This document shows, one piece after another, positions 1 through 7,872 of a stretch of DNA of 64,000 bases (position 1 is the first letter of the stretch; the number at the start of each line of letters is the position of its first letter). This DNA is from JBKHYG01 sp046565595 (lineage in GTDB: Bacteria; Actinomycetota; AC-67), in NCBI GenBank assembly GCA_046565595.1, contig JBKHYG010000021.1:1-64000 (forward strand), given 5' to 3'. The position numbers and the translations under genes are program-made. A model generated the notes under the pieces. It ran no database searches. It was not told where the DNA came from and was given only the letters and a program-made list of their open reading frames with translations.

Positions 1-21
1 GTTCGAATCCGACCGTCCCGA
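1..21 (+). tRNA. 3' end of a tRNA, cut by the window edge
   Basis: The first bases contain a T-loop (TTCGAAT), the 3' half of the T-stem (CCGAC), a seven-base acceptor strand (CGTCCCG) and an A discriminator at position 21. No CCA is encoded. The missing 5' acceptor strand should read CGGGACG. A C1-G72 pair with a CGGG start is typical of tRNA-Pro, but the anticodon lies outside the window, so the identity is only a guess. The next gene starts 3 nt downstream. Confidence 0.75.
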
Positions 22-23
22 CG

Positions 24-644
24 ATGCCATCGAGTCGTGCCGGTGAACAGGTGAGCCAGGTCACGCCGAGCGACCGGATCCTTACGGTTCCGAACCTGCT
101 CACCTTCCTGCGACTGTTGATCGTTCCAGTGTTCCTATGGACCGGCCTGGTACTAGAGGACATGCTCCTGACCACCGCGCTTGGAGTGGCATCCACCCTC
201 ACCGACCTGGCAGACGGATTCATCGCGAGACGCTGGGGCCAGATCACCAAACTCGGGATGCGGTTGGATCCGCTGAGCGACCGGCTCAGCCTGGCCGCGG
301 CGATCGCCGTGATCCTCGTTCATTCGCTGGCGCCAGCCTTGCTGGTCCTAAGCGTCGTAGCTCGAGACATCCTGTTGGTAGCCATCGGCGTGCCGATCTT
401 GAAGGCGACAGGCCGACCGATCCCCGAGGTGACCATCCTGGGCAAACGCTCGAGCTTCGGGGTCTCTCTTGGGATGGGCTTGTTCTTCTTCGCAGCCGCG
501 ATCGGTTCGATCGAGCAGCCGAGCGACCCGTGGAGATGGGCCGGCATAGCCGTGCTCGCGGTCTCGGTCCCCGCTTACCTCGTGTCCGGCGTCGACTATG
601 TACGACGGGGACTGACAGGTTCGTCGGCCGGGCAGGCTGGGTAA
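24..644 (+). CDS. CDP-alcohol phosphatidyltransferase family membrane protein
   Basis: Family enzymes transfer a phosphatidyl group from CDP-diacylglycerol to an alcohol such as glycerol-3-phosphate, inositol or phosphatidylglycerol. The family signature D-x2-DG-x2-AR-x8-G-x3-D-x3-D is intact: D61, D64-G65, A68-R69, G78, D82 and D86. Several hydrophobic helices follow, as expected for an integral membrane enzyme of about 200 residues. The exact substrate (PgsA, cardiolipin synthase or PI-phosphate synthase type) cannot be read from the sequence. The first ATG (24) lies 3 nt after the tRNA; the in-frame GTG at 51 gives a more typical N-terminus and may be the real start. The neighbouring sugar-nucleotide gene follows on the same strand. 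Confidence 0.85.
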   Translation: MPSSRAGEQVSQVTPSDRILTVPNLLTFLRLLIVPVFLWTGLVLEDMLLTTALGVASTLTDLADGFIARRWGQITKLGMRLDPLSDRLSLAAAIAVILVHSLAPALLVLSVVARDILLVAIGVPILKATGRPIPEVTILGKRSSFGVSLGMGLFFFAAAIGSIEQPSDPWRWAGIAVLAVSVPAYLVSGVDYVRRGLTGSSAGQAG

Positions 645-647
645 CCT
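642..647 (+). promoter_or_regulatory. Putative -10 box for the nucleotidyltransferase gene
   Basis: TAACCT matches the actinobacterial TAnnnT -10 consensus. A GTG (654) lies exactly 6 nt downstream and is in frame with the next gene. The start site would therefore sit near 654, giving either a leaderless GTG start or a short leader that carries the AAGGAG site at 667-672. Confidence 0.4.
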
Positions 648-677
648 GGGGGCGTGTCTGACGCCCAAGGAGCACCG

Positions 678-3170
678 ATGAAAGCCGTCATCATGGCGGG
701 TGGTGCTGGGAGCCGACTCCGACCGCTGACCAGCAACCAGCCCAAACCGATGGTCCCGTTGGCCAACCGGCCTCTGATGGAACACATCATCCAACTGCTT
801 GCGCGCCACGGGATCACCGACATCGTCGTGACCGTCCAGTTCCTGGCCAGCATGGTCCGCCAGTACTTCGGCGAAGGCACCGAACTCGGTGTACGGCTGA
901 CCTACGCCAACGAGGACAGTCCGCTCGGTACCGCCGGGAGCGTAAAGAACGCCGAGGAAGCCCTGAAGGGAGCACCCTTCCTGGTGATCAGCGGAGACGC
1001 GCTCACCGACATCGACCTGCAGAAGGTCGTTGACTTCCATCACGACAACGGCGCTCTCGCGACCATCGTGCTCAGCCGTCAAGAGAACCCGCTCGAATAC
1101 GGCATCGTCGTCACATCCGAAGATGGCCGCATCGAGAGGTTCCTAGAGAAGCCGGGCTGGGGCCAGGTCTTCACCGATACGGTAAACACCGGGATCTATG
1201 TCCTCGATCCGAGGATCTTCGAGGACATCCCCGCCGGGCAGCCCTTCGACTTCTCCAAGGACCTGTTCCCGATGCTGCTCGAGCGTGGCGAGCCTCTCTA
1301 CGGGTTCGTGGCCGACGGCTACTGGTGCGATGTGGGAACGATCGATGCGTACCGGAAAGCACAGCAAGACGCCCTCGATGGCAAGGTCGAGATCGATCTC
1401 CCAGGCTTCGAGATCGCCGACGGCGTTCGGGTCGGAGATGGTGTTGACATCCATCCTTCAGCCAGCGTCGAAGGACCCGCACTCATCGGGGACCATGTTC
1501 GCATCGAAGCCGGAGCCAGGGTCCGCGAGTACTCGATCATCGGAGCCAATGTCGGCATCGGGCAACGGGCCCTGCTCCATCGCACCAGCATCTACGACAA
1601 CGCGCATGTCGGTGCGAACGCGGTGATCCGTGGCGCGATCGTGGGTCGCGGCGGTGATGTGCGAGCGAACGCGGTGATCGAGGACGGCTGTGTCCTTGGC
1701 GACAGCGCCGTGATCGGCCGGGGCGCGACGCTCCAACCAGAGGTCAAGGTCTACCCCCACAAGCGTGTGGAAGCCGGTGCGAATGTCGCGCGCTCGATCA
1801 TCTGGGAGTCCCTCGGCGCGCGCACGCTGTTCGGACGCCACGGGGTCAGCGGTCTGGTCAATGTGGACCTAGGGCCAGATACCGCGGTCCGTCTCGGAGC
1901 CGCCTTCGCGAGCATCCTCCCGAGGGAAGCCACCGTCGTCACCTCACGCGACGCCAGCCGCGCTTCCCGCACCATCAAACGAGCGATCATCGCCGGGTTG
2001 AACGGCGCGGGCGCAGATGTCGAAGACCTGGAGATCGCTCCGGTGCCGCTGCTTCGGAGCCATGTGCGCGCATCGCGCGCGGCCGGGGGAGTGGCCGTCA
2101 CCTGCGTCCCGGGGGATCCGAGGTCGATATCGATCAGGTTCATCGCGACCGAAGGTGACGATCTTCCCGAAGCCCGCCAGCGTGAGATCGATCGGGTCTA
2201 TTTCCGAGAGGACGCCAGACGCGCCTTCGTCGAAGAGATCGGCGAACTGAGGTATCCGCCTCGGGCACTTGAGTTCTATCAGACCGCGATCCTGCGGCGA
2301 CTCGATCTGGAATCGCTTCGGCGATCGGGCTTGAAGACCGTCATCGATGCGGCATGGGGTCCGGCTGCCTTCGTGCTCCCCGGACTGGTCGGTCGGCTGG
2401 GAACCGACACCCTCACCAGACACGCCGCTATCGACGAACAGCGACCGACCCTGGATGAGGCGTCCGAACAGCGCCTCGCCGAAGAGTTGGCCGAGTTGGT
2501 GAAGGCCAGCAGGGCCGATCTGGGTGTGCTGATCGCTCCGACCGCCGAGACCTTCACCCTGGTCGCCGAAGGCGGGTTGGCTCTCGATCGGCAGCAGCAA
2601 GCTCTGCTGTTGGCGGATCTGATCTGGGAGATCGATCGAGGCTCGACCGTCGTCGCTCCCGTATCGCTGACACGCCGTCTCGAGGACCTGGCCAAGGAGC
2701 GGGATGGACGGCTGGTCCGAAGCCCGAGGAGCAGTTCCTCGGTGCTGACGACCGCGCGCGCCGAGGATGCTGCGCTGGCCCTGACCGCTGACGGGGGAGC
2801 GGCCTTCATGAGCCTCACCGGCACGATCGACGCCATCGCAGCCACTGCGGCCCTGCACGAGATGCTCTCCCGATCTGGAGCCGCGATAGGAAGCAGGCTT
2901 GCGACCCTCCCTCGGGCCAGCGTGCATCACCGAACCGTCCCTACCCCCTGGGAGTCCAAGGGCGCTGTGATGCGAGCCTTCAGCGACACCTACCGCGATC
3001 GACCTACCGTCGAGATCGACGGGGTCGGCGTCGACCTGGGCGATGCATGGATCCTCGTCGCCCCCGACCCCGATGAGGCACTGACCCATATCTGGGCCGA
3101 ATCCGAGGCAGAGGGGCGGGCCATGAGCGCTCTGGACGAGGCGATGAGCCTGGTTCAGCGGAACGGCTGA
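678..3170 (+). CDS. Mannose-1-phosphate guanylyltransferase-like protein fused to a degenerate phosphomannomutase domain
   Basis: The N-terminal third is a sugar-nucleotidyltransferase with the pyrophosphorylase signature AGGAGSRLRPLT near residue 6. It is followed by a left-handed beta-helix of hexapeptide repeats (about residues 245-370). The remaining 450 residues resemble the alpha-D-phosphohexomutase fold. This order is known for actinobacterial and cyanobacterial GDP-mannose or glucose-1-phosphate pyrophosphorylase relatives. The mutase part lacks its catalytic signatures: where TASHNP is expected the protein reads VTCVPGDPRS (about residue 475), and the DGDGDR metal loop is replaced by IAPTAETF (about residue 616). 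It is therefore probably regulatory or structural. I chose ATG 678 because of the AAGGAG site 5 nt upstream; an in-frame GTG at 654 would add 8 residues. It likely supplies GDP-mannose or a related nucleotide sugar for envelope glycans, which would fit the mannosyltransferase at 10 kb. Confidence 0.8.
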   Translation: MKAVIMAGGAGSRLRPLTSNQPKPMVPLANRPLMEHIIQLLARHGITDIVVTVQFLASMVRQYFGEGTELGVRLTYANEDSPLGTAGSVKNAEEALKGAPFLVISGDALTDIDLQKVVDFHHDNGALATIVLSRQENPLEYGIVVTSEDGRIERFLEKPGWGQVFTDTVNTGIYVLDPRIFEDIPAGQPFDFSKDLFPMLLERGEPLYGFVADGYWCDVGTIDAYRKAQQDALDGKVEIDLPGFEIADGVRVGDGVDIHPSASVEGPALIGDHVRIEAGARVREYSIIGANVGIGQRALLHRTSIYDNAHVGANAVIRGAIVGRGGDVRANAVIEDGCVLGDSAVIGRGATLQPEVKVYPHKRVEAGANVARSIIWESLGARTLFGRHGVSGLVNVDLGPDTAVRLGAAFASILPREATVVTSRDASRASRTIKRAIIAGLNGAGADVEDLEIAPVPLLRSHVRASRAAGGVAVTCVPGDPRSISIRFIATEGDDLPEARQREIDRVYFREDARRAFVEEIGELRYPPRALEFYQTAILRRLDLESLRRSGLKTVIDAAWGPAAFVLPGLVGRLGTDTLTRHAAIDEQRPTLDEASEQRLAEELAELVKASRADLGVLIAPTAETFTLVAEGGLALDRQQQALLLADLIWEIDRGSTVVAPVSLTRRLEDLAKERDGRLVRSPRSSSSVLTTARAEDAALALTADGGAAFMSLTGTIDAIAATAALHEMLSRSGAAIGSRLATLPRASVHHRTVPTPWESKGAVMRAFSDTYRDRPTVEIDGVGVDLGDAWILVAPDPDEALTHIWAESEAEGRAMSALDEAMSLVQRNG

Positions 3171-3211
3171 CCTCGCTATCCTTCGCGCCACCCCGACCAG
3201 ACGGAGACGAG

Positions 3212-3580
3212 ATGTACCCGACCGAGCTTGGCTACACAGCAGAACATGAGTGGGCACGCGATGAAGACGGCAGGTTCCGCGTCGGCATAACCCACTACGC
3301 GCAAGACGCCCTAGGCGATGTGGTCTATGTGGACCTACCGGCGGTCGGTTCCGAGGTGACCGTCGGCAAGCCCTTCGGCGAGGTCGAGTCGACCAAGAGC
3401 GTCAGCGATCTCTACGCCCCCATGTCCGGCAAGATCGTCGAACGCAACCAAGACCTCGAGGACAAGCCTGAGCTCGTCAACTCTGACCCTTACGGTGAAG
3501 GTTGGCTGGTTGTCATCGAACCCTCGGGAGAGGTTGAGAAACTCTTGACCTCAGAGGAATATCAAGGGTTGATCGGCTGA
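3212..3580 (+). CDS. gcvH: Glycine cleavage system H protein
   Basis: This is the lipoyl carrier that shuttles the methylamine group between the P, T and L proteins of the glycine cleavage complex. The 122-residue length is typical. The lipoylation motif VESTKSVSDLYAP is present with the target lysine at K62. A GGAGA ribosome site precedes the ATG. A TATCCT -10-like box at 3177-3182, just after the previous stop codon, may drive the cluster that starts here. The gene overlaps the next by 1 nt. gcvPA and gcvPB lie 3 kb downstream; gcvT and the L protein are not in the window. Confidence 0.97.
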   Translation: MYPTELGYTAEHEWARDEDGRFRVGITHYAQDALGDVVYVDLPAVGSEVTVGKPFGEVESTKSVSDLYAPMSGKIVERNQDLEDKPELVNSDPYGEGWLVVIEPSGEVEKLLTSEEYQGLIG

Positions 3581-4026
3581 TGGAGCGCTGCGGAGTCTGC
3601 GAGACCGCGCTTCCTACCGGCGCGCGGTTCTGCCCCTCATGCGGCACCGTCGTCGAGCGCGAAGACGACAGCACGCTAGCGATGGGGATGGCGCCGGTCC
3701 CTCCAGGGCTGGACAGCCTGGGACCCGGCCAAGCGCTCCTGGTCGTGCGATCGGGGCCAACCTCAGGATCCACGATCGTGTTGGACTCAGACGAGGTGAC
3801 GGTGGGCCGCGTTCCCGAGGCTGCGGTATTCCTTGATGATGTGACCGTCTCTCGTGAACATGCCCTGTTCGTGCGGACCAAGAACGGATTCCGCGTCAAG
3901 GACCGTCAGAGCCTGAACGGCACCTATGTGAATCGCGAGCGAGTAGACGACGCCGATCTGACCTCTGGCGACGAGATCCAGATCGGCCGCTTCCGACTCA
4001 CCTACCACGAGGCTCCGTCGGGATGA
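3580..4026 (+). CDS. Zinc-ribbon and FHA-domain protein (GarA-position homologue)
   Basis: The N-terminus has a CxxC-x10-CxxC zinc ribbon (C4, C7, C18, C21). A forkhead-associated domain fills the C-terminal half, with the phosphothreonine-binding residues visible in VGR, SREHA and NGTYVN. In mycobacteria the gene between gcvH and the ftsR homologue is garA, an FHA protein that switches 2-oxoglutarate metabolism when phosphorylated by Ser/Thr kinases. The position here is identical, but the zinc ribbon replaces the phospho-acceptor tail of GarA, so direct functional equivalence is inference. The stop codon overlaps the next start (ATGA). Confidence 0.85.
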   Translation: MERCGVCETALPTGARFCPSCGTVVEREDDSTLAMGMAPVPPGLDSLGPGQALLVVRSGPTSGSTIVLDSDEVTVGRVPEAAVFLDDVTVSREHALFVRTKNGFRVKDRQSLNGTYVNRERVDDADLTSGDEIQIGRFRLTYHEAPSG

Positions 4027-4751
4027 GCGAGACGATGAGCATCGGCGAGGTCCTCGCCGCCCTACGCGAAGAGTTCCCCGATGTCAGCGTCAGCAAGATC
4101 CGATTCCTCGAGTCCGAGGGGCTGATAGCGCCGGCACGCTCTCCAAGCGGCTATCGCCGGTTCGGCGAGTCCGACATCGAGCGTCTACGCGCCATCTTGA
4201 GGGTGCAGCGTGATTCGTTCATGCCGCTGAAGATCATCCGCAAGAGACTCGAGCAAGCCGATGCCAGGGGAGGATCACCCGAGGAACTCCTTGCGGCCGC
4301 AGCCGAGCAGGGATCCGAGGGGGAAGAAGACGAGGAGCGACGGCCCGACGATTTCCGCACCCCGGTCCCTCGCAGCACTTACACCGAGACCGATCTCGCG
4401 CACGAGACCGGACTGACGCTCACACAGGTGCAGCAGTTGCGCGATCTCGGCGTGCTGTGCGTGCACTCCGTCGACGGACAGACAGTCTTCGACCAGGAGG
4501 ACACCGCCTTCGGCGCGTACGCCAAGACCCTGCTGACCCTCGGGCTGGACGGACGACAGTTGAAGATCCTTCGACGGATCGCCGATCAAGAGGCAGACAT
4601 CCTCGAGCAGATGAGCGTCGCCGCTCTGCGGAATCCGAACCCCGAAGCCAAGGAAGCGGCGATCGAACGACTCGCTTCGATGGCTGCGGCGACATCTGGT
4701 ATCCGCCACGCGTATGTGACCGCGAGGCTCCGAGCCATCCTGCCGCGGTGA
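4023..4751 (+). CDS. ftsR: MerR-family regulator FtsR
   Basis: The N-terminal winged helix-turn-helix (about residues 5-75) carries the hallmark FtsR stretch SKIRFLESEGLI followed by SGYRRF. A second structured region follows an acidic linker (about residues 80-120). The corynebacterial and mycobacterial orthologue (Rv1828) activates ftsZ and sits next to the garA gene, as here. Regulation of cell division by this protein is therefore inferred from orthology. The gene is translationally coupled on both sides: ATGA with the FHA gene and GTGA with hpt. Confidence 0.88.
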   Translation: MSETMSIGEVLAALREEFPDVSVSKIRFLESEGLIAPARSPSGYRRFGESDIERLRAILRVQRDSFMPLKIIRKRLEQADARGGSPEELLAAAAEQGSEGEEDEERRPDDFRTPVPRSTYTETDLAHETGLTLTQVQQLRDLGVLCVHSVDGQTVFDQEDTAFGAYAKTLLTLGLDGRQLKILRRIADQEADILEQMSVAALRNPNPEAKEAAIERLASMAAATSGIRHAYVTARLRAILPR

Positions 4752-5329
4752 GTTTCCCTGCCGAGAGGTTCGCCGATCCCTCGCAGATCGCCGAGGCGGT
4801 CAGCGCGCTCGCGCGGAGGATCGATCGCGACCACGCCGACGCCGACCCGGTGATGGTCGGGGTGCTCAAGGGCTGCATGCCCTTCCTGGCCGATCTGTCT
4901 CGCGCGATGCAGACGACCCCGGTGATCGATTTCTTGGCGGTCAGTCGCTTCGGAGACGAAGCCAAGCAAGGGGGAGTGGTCCGGATCCTGAAGGACCTCG
5001 ACGAGGAGGTCCGAGGCCGACCGGTCGTGATAGTCGAGGACATCGTTGACACAGGGCTCACACCCTCGTATCTGCGTCGCCTGTTAGCAGCCCGCGCGCC
5101 ATCCTCGCTCCGCCTCTGCGGACTCCTAGATCGGAGGGCGGCCCGAACCGGGTCGTTGAGCGTCGAATACGCCGGATTCGAGGCTCCGCAGGGGTATCTG
5201 GTCGGTTACGGACTGGACCTCGACGAAGATCTGCGCGACCTTCGGAGCCTCTGGCTGCTCCACGATGTCGAAGCGTTCTCGGACCCTGAGATGCGGAAAG
5301 CTCTACGCGAAAGGGACCGGACCGGGTGA
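4748..5329 (+). CDS. hpt: Hypoxanthine phosphoribosyltransferase
   Basis: This purine salvage enzyme converts hypoxanthine or guanine plus PRPP to IMP or GMP. The PRPP-binding loop VEDIVDTGLT (about residues 97-106) is typical, and the GVLKGCMPFLADL segment matches the early GxLKGxxxF motif. The true start is GTG 4748, which overlaps the ftsR stop as GTGA; the reading frame stays open far upstream but that part is a shadow of ftsR. It gives a 193-residue protein of normal size. hpt is not at this position in the mycobacterial gcvH-garA-ftsR locus, so it appears to be an insertion into the conserved order. Confidence 0.9.
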   Translation: MSFPAERFADPSQIAEAVSALARRIDRDHADADPVMVGVLKGCMPFLADLSRAMQTTPVIDFLAVSRFGDEAKQGGVVRILKDLDEEVRGRPVVIVEDIVDTGLTPSYLRRLLAARAPSSLRLCGLLDRRAARTGSLSVEYAGFEAPQGYLVGYGLDLDEDLRDLRSLWLLHDVEAFSDPEMRKALRERDRTG

Positions 5330-5353
5330 CATCTGCCCGCCCGGTGGTAGATT
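5326..5353 (+). promoter_or_regulatory. Promoter of the bifunctional-nuclease gene
   Basis: A GTGACA -35 element (5326-5331) is followed after 16 nt by TAGATT (5348-5353). The ATG of the next gene begins 7 nt later, so the transcript is probably leaderless. The -35 overlaps the hpt stop codon. Confidence 0.5.
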
Positions 5354-5360
5354 CGGTCGC

Positions 5361-5852
5361 ATGGAACCTTCGGAAGCCGTCGAAGTGGACCTCGTCGGGG
5401 TCCGCGTCGAACTACCGATGAATAATCCCATCGTCCTGCTCCGCGAGCGCGAGGGAGAGCGATTCCTGCCCATCTATATCGGGCCGACAGAGGCCCAAGC
5501 CATCGCCTTCGCTCTTCAAGGCATCATCACGCAGCGGCCGATGACCCACGATCTGATGAAGTTGCTGTTCGACGCCCTGGGCGCCCGCGTCGAGAAGGTC
5601 GAGGTCACCGACCTCCAGGAAGGAACCTTCTTCGCCGACCTTCACATCGTCACCAAGGACGAGACCAAGATCATCTCTTGCAGGCCAAGCGACGCCGTTG
5701 CTCTGGCTGTGCGCATGGGCGTGAGGCTCTTCGTCCACCCCCATGTCCTTGAGGAAGCCGGGATCTTGATCCGGGACGAAGACGAGGAGCGCGAGGTCGC
5801 CAAGTTCCGCGAGTTCATCGACCAGATCACTCCCGAAGACTTCGCTTCCTGA
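5361..5852 (+). CDS. Bifunctional nuclease (BFN) family protein
   Basis: This is a 163-residue single-domain DUF151/BFN protein. Characteristic segments are LPIYIGPTEAQAIAFALQG, RPMTHDLM and ISCRPSDAVALAVR. The first ATG-initiated form starts 96 nt upstream, but the family N-terminus (VDLVGVRVELP) begins right after ATG 5361, and a leaderless promoter is placed for it. The M. tuberculosis homologue (Rv1829) lies between the ftsR and second MerR genes, exactly as here. The biochemical role of BFN in bacteria is not settled; nuclease activity was described for a plant member. A second, longer family member lies at 58.7 kb. Confidence 0.9.
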   Translation: MEPSEAVEVDLVGVRVELPMNNPIVLLREREGERFLPIYIGPTEAQAIAFALQGIITQRPMTHDLMKLLFDALGARVEKVEVTDLQEGTFFADLHIVTKDETKIISCRPSDAVALAVRMGVRLFVHPHVLEEAGILIRDEDEEREVAKFREFIDQITPEDFAS

Positions 5853-5923
5853 CCTCTGACGAGGGATTTTAACCCTCTACCCTAGGTCTCAGCAGCCTCT
5901 AGTGTCACAAGAGACTTGACCCG

Positions 5924-5952
5924 TTGACACCCTCAACCTCGCTGCCTAGCGT
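5924..5952 (+). promoter_or_regulatory. Promoter of the second MerR gene
   Basis: A perfect TTGACA (5924-5929) is separated by 17 nt from TAGCGT (5947-5952), which fits TAnnnT. It lies 48 nt before the ATG of the MerR gene. The 148-nt gap also holds a short hairpin, GAGGG-ATTTTAA-CCCTC, at 5861-5877 behind the BFN stop; it has no U-run and is at best a weak terminator. Confidence 0.55.
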
Positions 5953-6000
5953 GCCACTCGCGTAGTTACACGGCCGTGAGTCGTCAGGCCTGGGGGATAC

Positions 6001-6465
6001 ATGGAGCAGGGGTTCAGCGGACCGAAGGTCAGCAACATCGTTGGCATCACCTACCGCCAGTTGGATTACTGGGCGACCAAGGGGATCGTCACGCCGTCGA
6101 TCGCGAACGCGAAGGGCAGCGGGAGTCGACGCCGATACTCGTTCCAGGATCTCGTCGAACTGAGGGTGATCAAGAAGCTCCTCGACGCAGGGATATCTCT
6201 ACCCAAGATCCGTAAGGCGATCGACTTCGTCCAAGGGGAGTTGAAGCTTCCACTATCGGATGTGACCTTGGTGTCCGATGGAACCACGATCCACGCCTGC
6301 CTCACCGGAGATGAGGTGCTGGACGCTCTCTCGGGCGGGCAGGCCGTGTTCGCGGTCGCGGTCGGCAGGGTCGCCGAAGAGATGCAAGGCGAGATCGCTC
6401 AACTGCACACCCAAGCCGAAGAGACCACCGAGACTCGAGAGGAACCCAAGGCCGGCCTTTCATAG
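6001..6465 (+). CDS. MerR-family transcriptional regulator (Rv1830-type)
   Basis: The N-terminal MerR helix-turn-helix is clear: YRQLDYWATKGIVTPS, then SGSRRRYSFQDL. A short effector region follows, ending in a helical segment that may dimerise. No metal-binding cysteines are visible, so it is unlikely to be a metal sensor. In actinobacteria this second MerR gene follows BFN and precedes gcvP, as it does here. It has its own consensus promoter. Control of gcvPA-gcvPB, 45 nt downstream, is possible but is inference from position. Confidence 0.85.
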   Translation: MEQGFSGPKVSNIVGITYRQLDYWATKGIVTPSIANAKGSGSRRRYSFQDLVELRVIKKLLDAGISLPKIRKAIDFVQGELKLPLSDVTLVSDGTTIHACLTGDEVLDALSGGQAVFAVAVGRVAEEMQGEIAQLHTQAEETTETREEPKAGLS

Positions 6466-6510
6466 GATGCGGGCTCCTGCCCCGATACCTATCGAACGCG
6501 AAAGGCCGAA

Positions 6511-7872
6511 GTGGAGTTCACCCCACATACCCCGGACGATATCGACAGCATGCTTGCCGTCATCGGGGCCGGATCCATCGATGAGCTCTTCGAGGTGATC
6601 CCTTCCGAGATCCGGCTCGACCGTCCGCTGGATCTTCCTGCCGGCAAGAGCGAGACGGAGGTGTTGCGGGAACTCGGTGCTCTCGCCCAGACGAACCTCG
6701 ACTGTGACCGCCTGATCTGTTTCGCAGGCGCCGGCACCTACGACCATCGCGTCCCGTCGTTCGTCTGGCCGCTACTTGGCCGTGGTGAGTTCCTGACCGC
6801 ATACACCCCCTACCAACCCGAACTCTCGCAAGGTGTGCTGCAGGCGCTCTTCGAGTACCAGTCGATGGTCTGTGCGATGACCGGCATGGCGGTCAGCAAC
6901 GCGGGCCTGTACGACGGAGCGACCGCTCTGGTCGAAGGCGTGAACCTGTCTGTTGCCGCTACGGGCCATACCGGTGTGGTGATCGCCGGCGCGGTCCACC
7001 CAGCCTCACGCAAGGTGCTCGCGACCCAGGGAGCCGGACTCAGCCTGGTCATCGATCATGTTCCTTCTTCGCCGACCGGGACCGCAGATCTTGATGCCAT
7101 ACGAGCGGCCGTAGGCGAGCAGACCGCCGCCGTGGTCGTTCAGCATCCGAACCTGCTCGGCTGCCTGGAGCAGGTCGATCAGTTGGCCGAGATCGCACAC
7201 TCTGTCGGCGCGCGCCTGGTCTGTTCCTTCGATCTGGCCTTGAGCGGCGTGCTCACCTCGCCAGGCGACCTCGGGGCTGATGTGGTCGTCGCAGACGGAG
7301 GGTCCTTCGGCAATCATCTGAACTTCGGCGGACCTTCGACCGGGATCATCGCGGTGGGGGAGAAGGACATCCGTCGTCTGCCCGGACGGCTCGTAGGCGA
7401 GACCAGAGACGCTGCCGGTCGTCGCGCCTTCGTCTTGACGCTGCAGGCGCGCGAGCAGCACATACGACGCGAGAAGGCGACCAGCAACATCTGCACCAAC
7501 CAGACGCTGAACACCTTGGCGGTCGCGATGACGATGGCGTGGCTCGGGCCTGCCGGGCTCCGCGAACTCGGCGAGCAGTGTGTGGCAAGAGCCCACTATG
7601 CGCGCGAACGCCTCATCGATGTGGCGGGAGCAGAACCTGTGACGACAGCGGCCTTCGGCAAGGAGTTCGCCGTGCGCCTGACTGCCGATGCGGCGACCGT
7701 GGTCTCGAGGGCTTCTGCCGACCATGTCTTGGCGGGGGTTCCGCTCTCGCGCCTAGAGCCGGACGCTCATCCGAACGATCTACTGGTCGCGGTAACCGAG
7801 CAACGCAGCCGCGATGACATCGACACCCTCGCCGAAGCGGTCGCGCGCGCATCCAAGGAGACAGCGCGATGA
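6511..7872 (+). CDS. gcvPA: Glycine dehydrogenase (decarboxylating) subunit 1
   Basis: This is the N-terminal half of the PLP-dependent P protein that decarboxylates glycine and loads the aminomethyl group onto GcvH. The family start FTPHTPDDIDSML and the motif YTPYQPELSQG (about residues 95-105) are diagnostic. The start is GTG 6511 with a GAAAGG site 6 nt upstream. The stop overlaps the gcvPB start (ATGA), so the two subunits are probably made in equal amounts. Most actinomycetes have one long gcvP gene; a split P protein is the arrangement of Thermus, Bacillus and some deep lineages. Confidence 0.96.
   Translation: MEFTPHTPDDIDSMLAVIGAGSIDELFEVIPSEIRLDRPLDLPAGKSETEVLRELGALAQTNLDCDRLICFAGAGTYDHRVPSFVWPLLGRGEFLTAYTPYQPELSQGVLQALFEYQSMVCAMTGMAVSNAGLYDGATALVEGVNLSVAATGHTGVVIAGAVHPASRKVLATQGAGLSLVIDHVPSSPTGTADLDAIRAAVGEQTAAVVVQHPNLLGCLEQVDQLAEIAHSVGARLVCSFDLALSGVLTSPGDLGADVVVADGGSFGNHLNFGGPSTGIIAVGEKDIRRLPGRLVGETRDAAGRRAFVLTLQAREQHIRREKATSNICTNQTLNTLAVAMTMAWLGPAGLRELGEQCVARAHYARERLIDVAGAEPVTTAAFGKEFAVRLTADAATVVSRASADHVLAGVPLSRLEPDAHPNDLLVAVTEQRSRDDIDTLAEAVARASKETAR

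Noticed and set aside
5861..5877. GAGGG/CCCTC hairpin after the BFN gene as a terminator
   Set aside because: The stem is only 5 bp with no U-run, and a consensus promoter lies shortly downstream; support is too weak.
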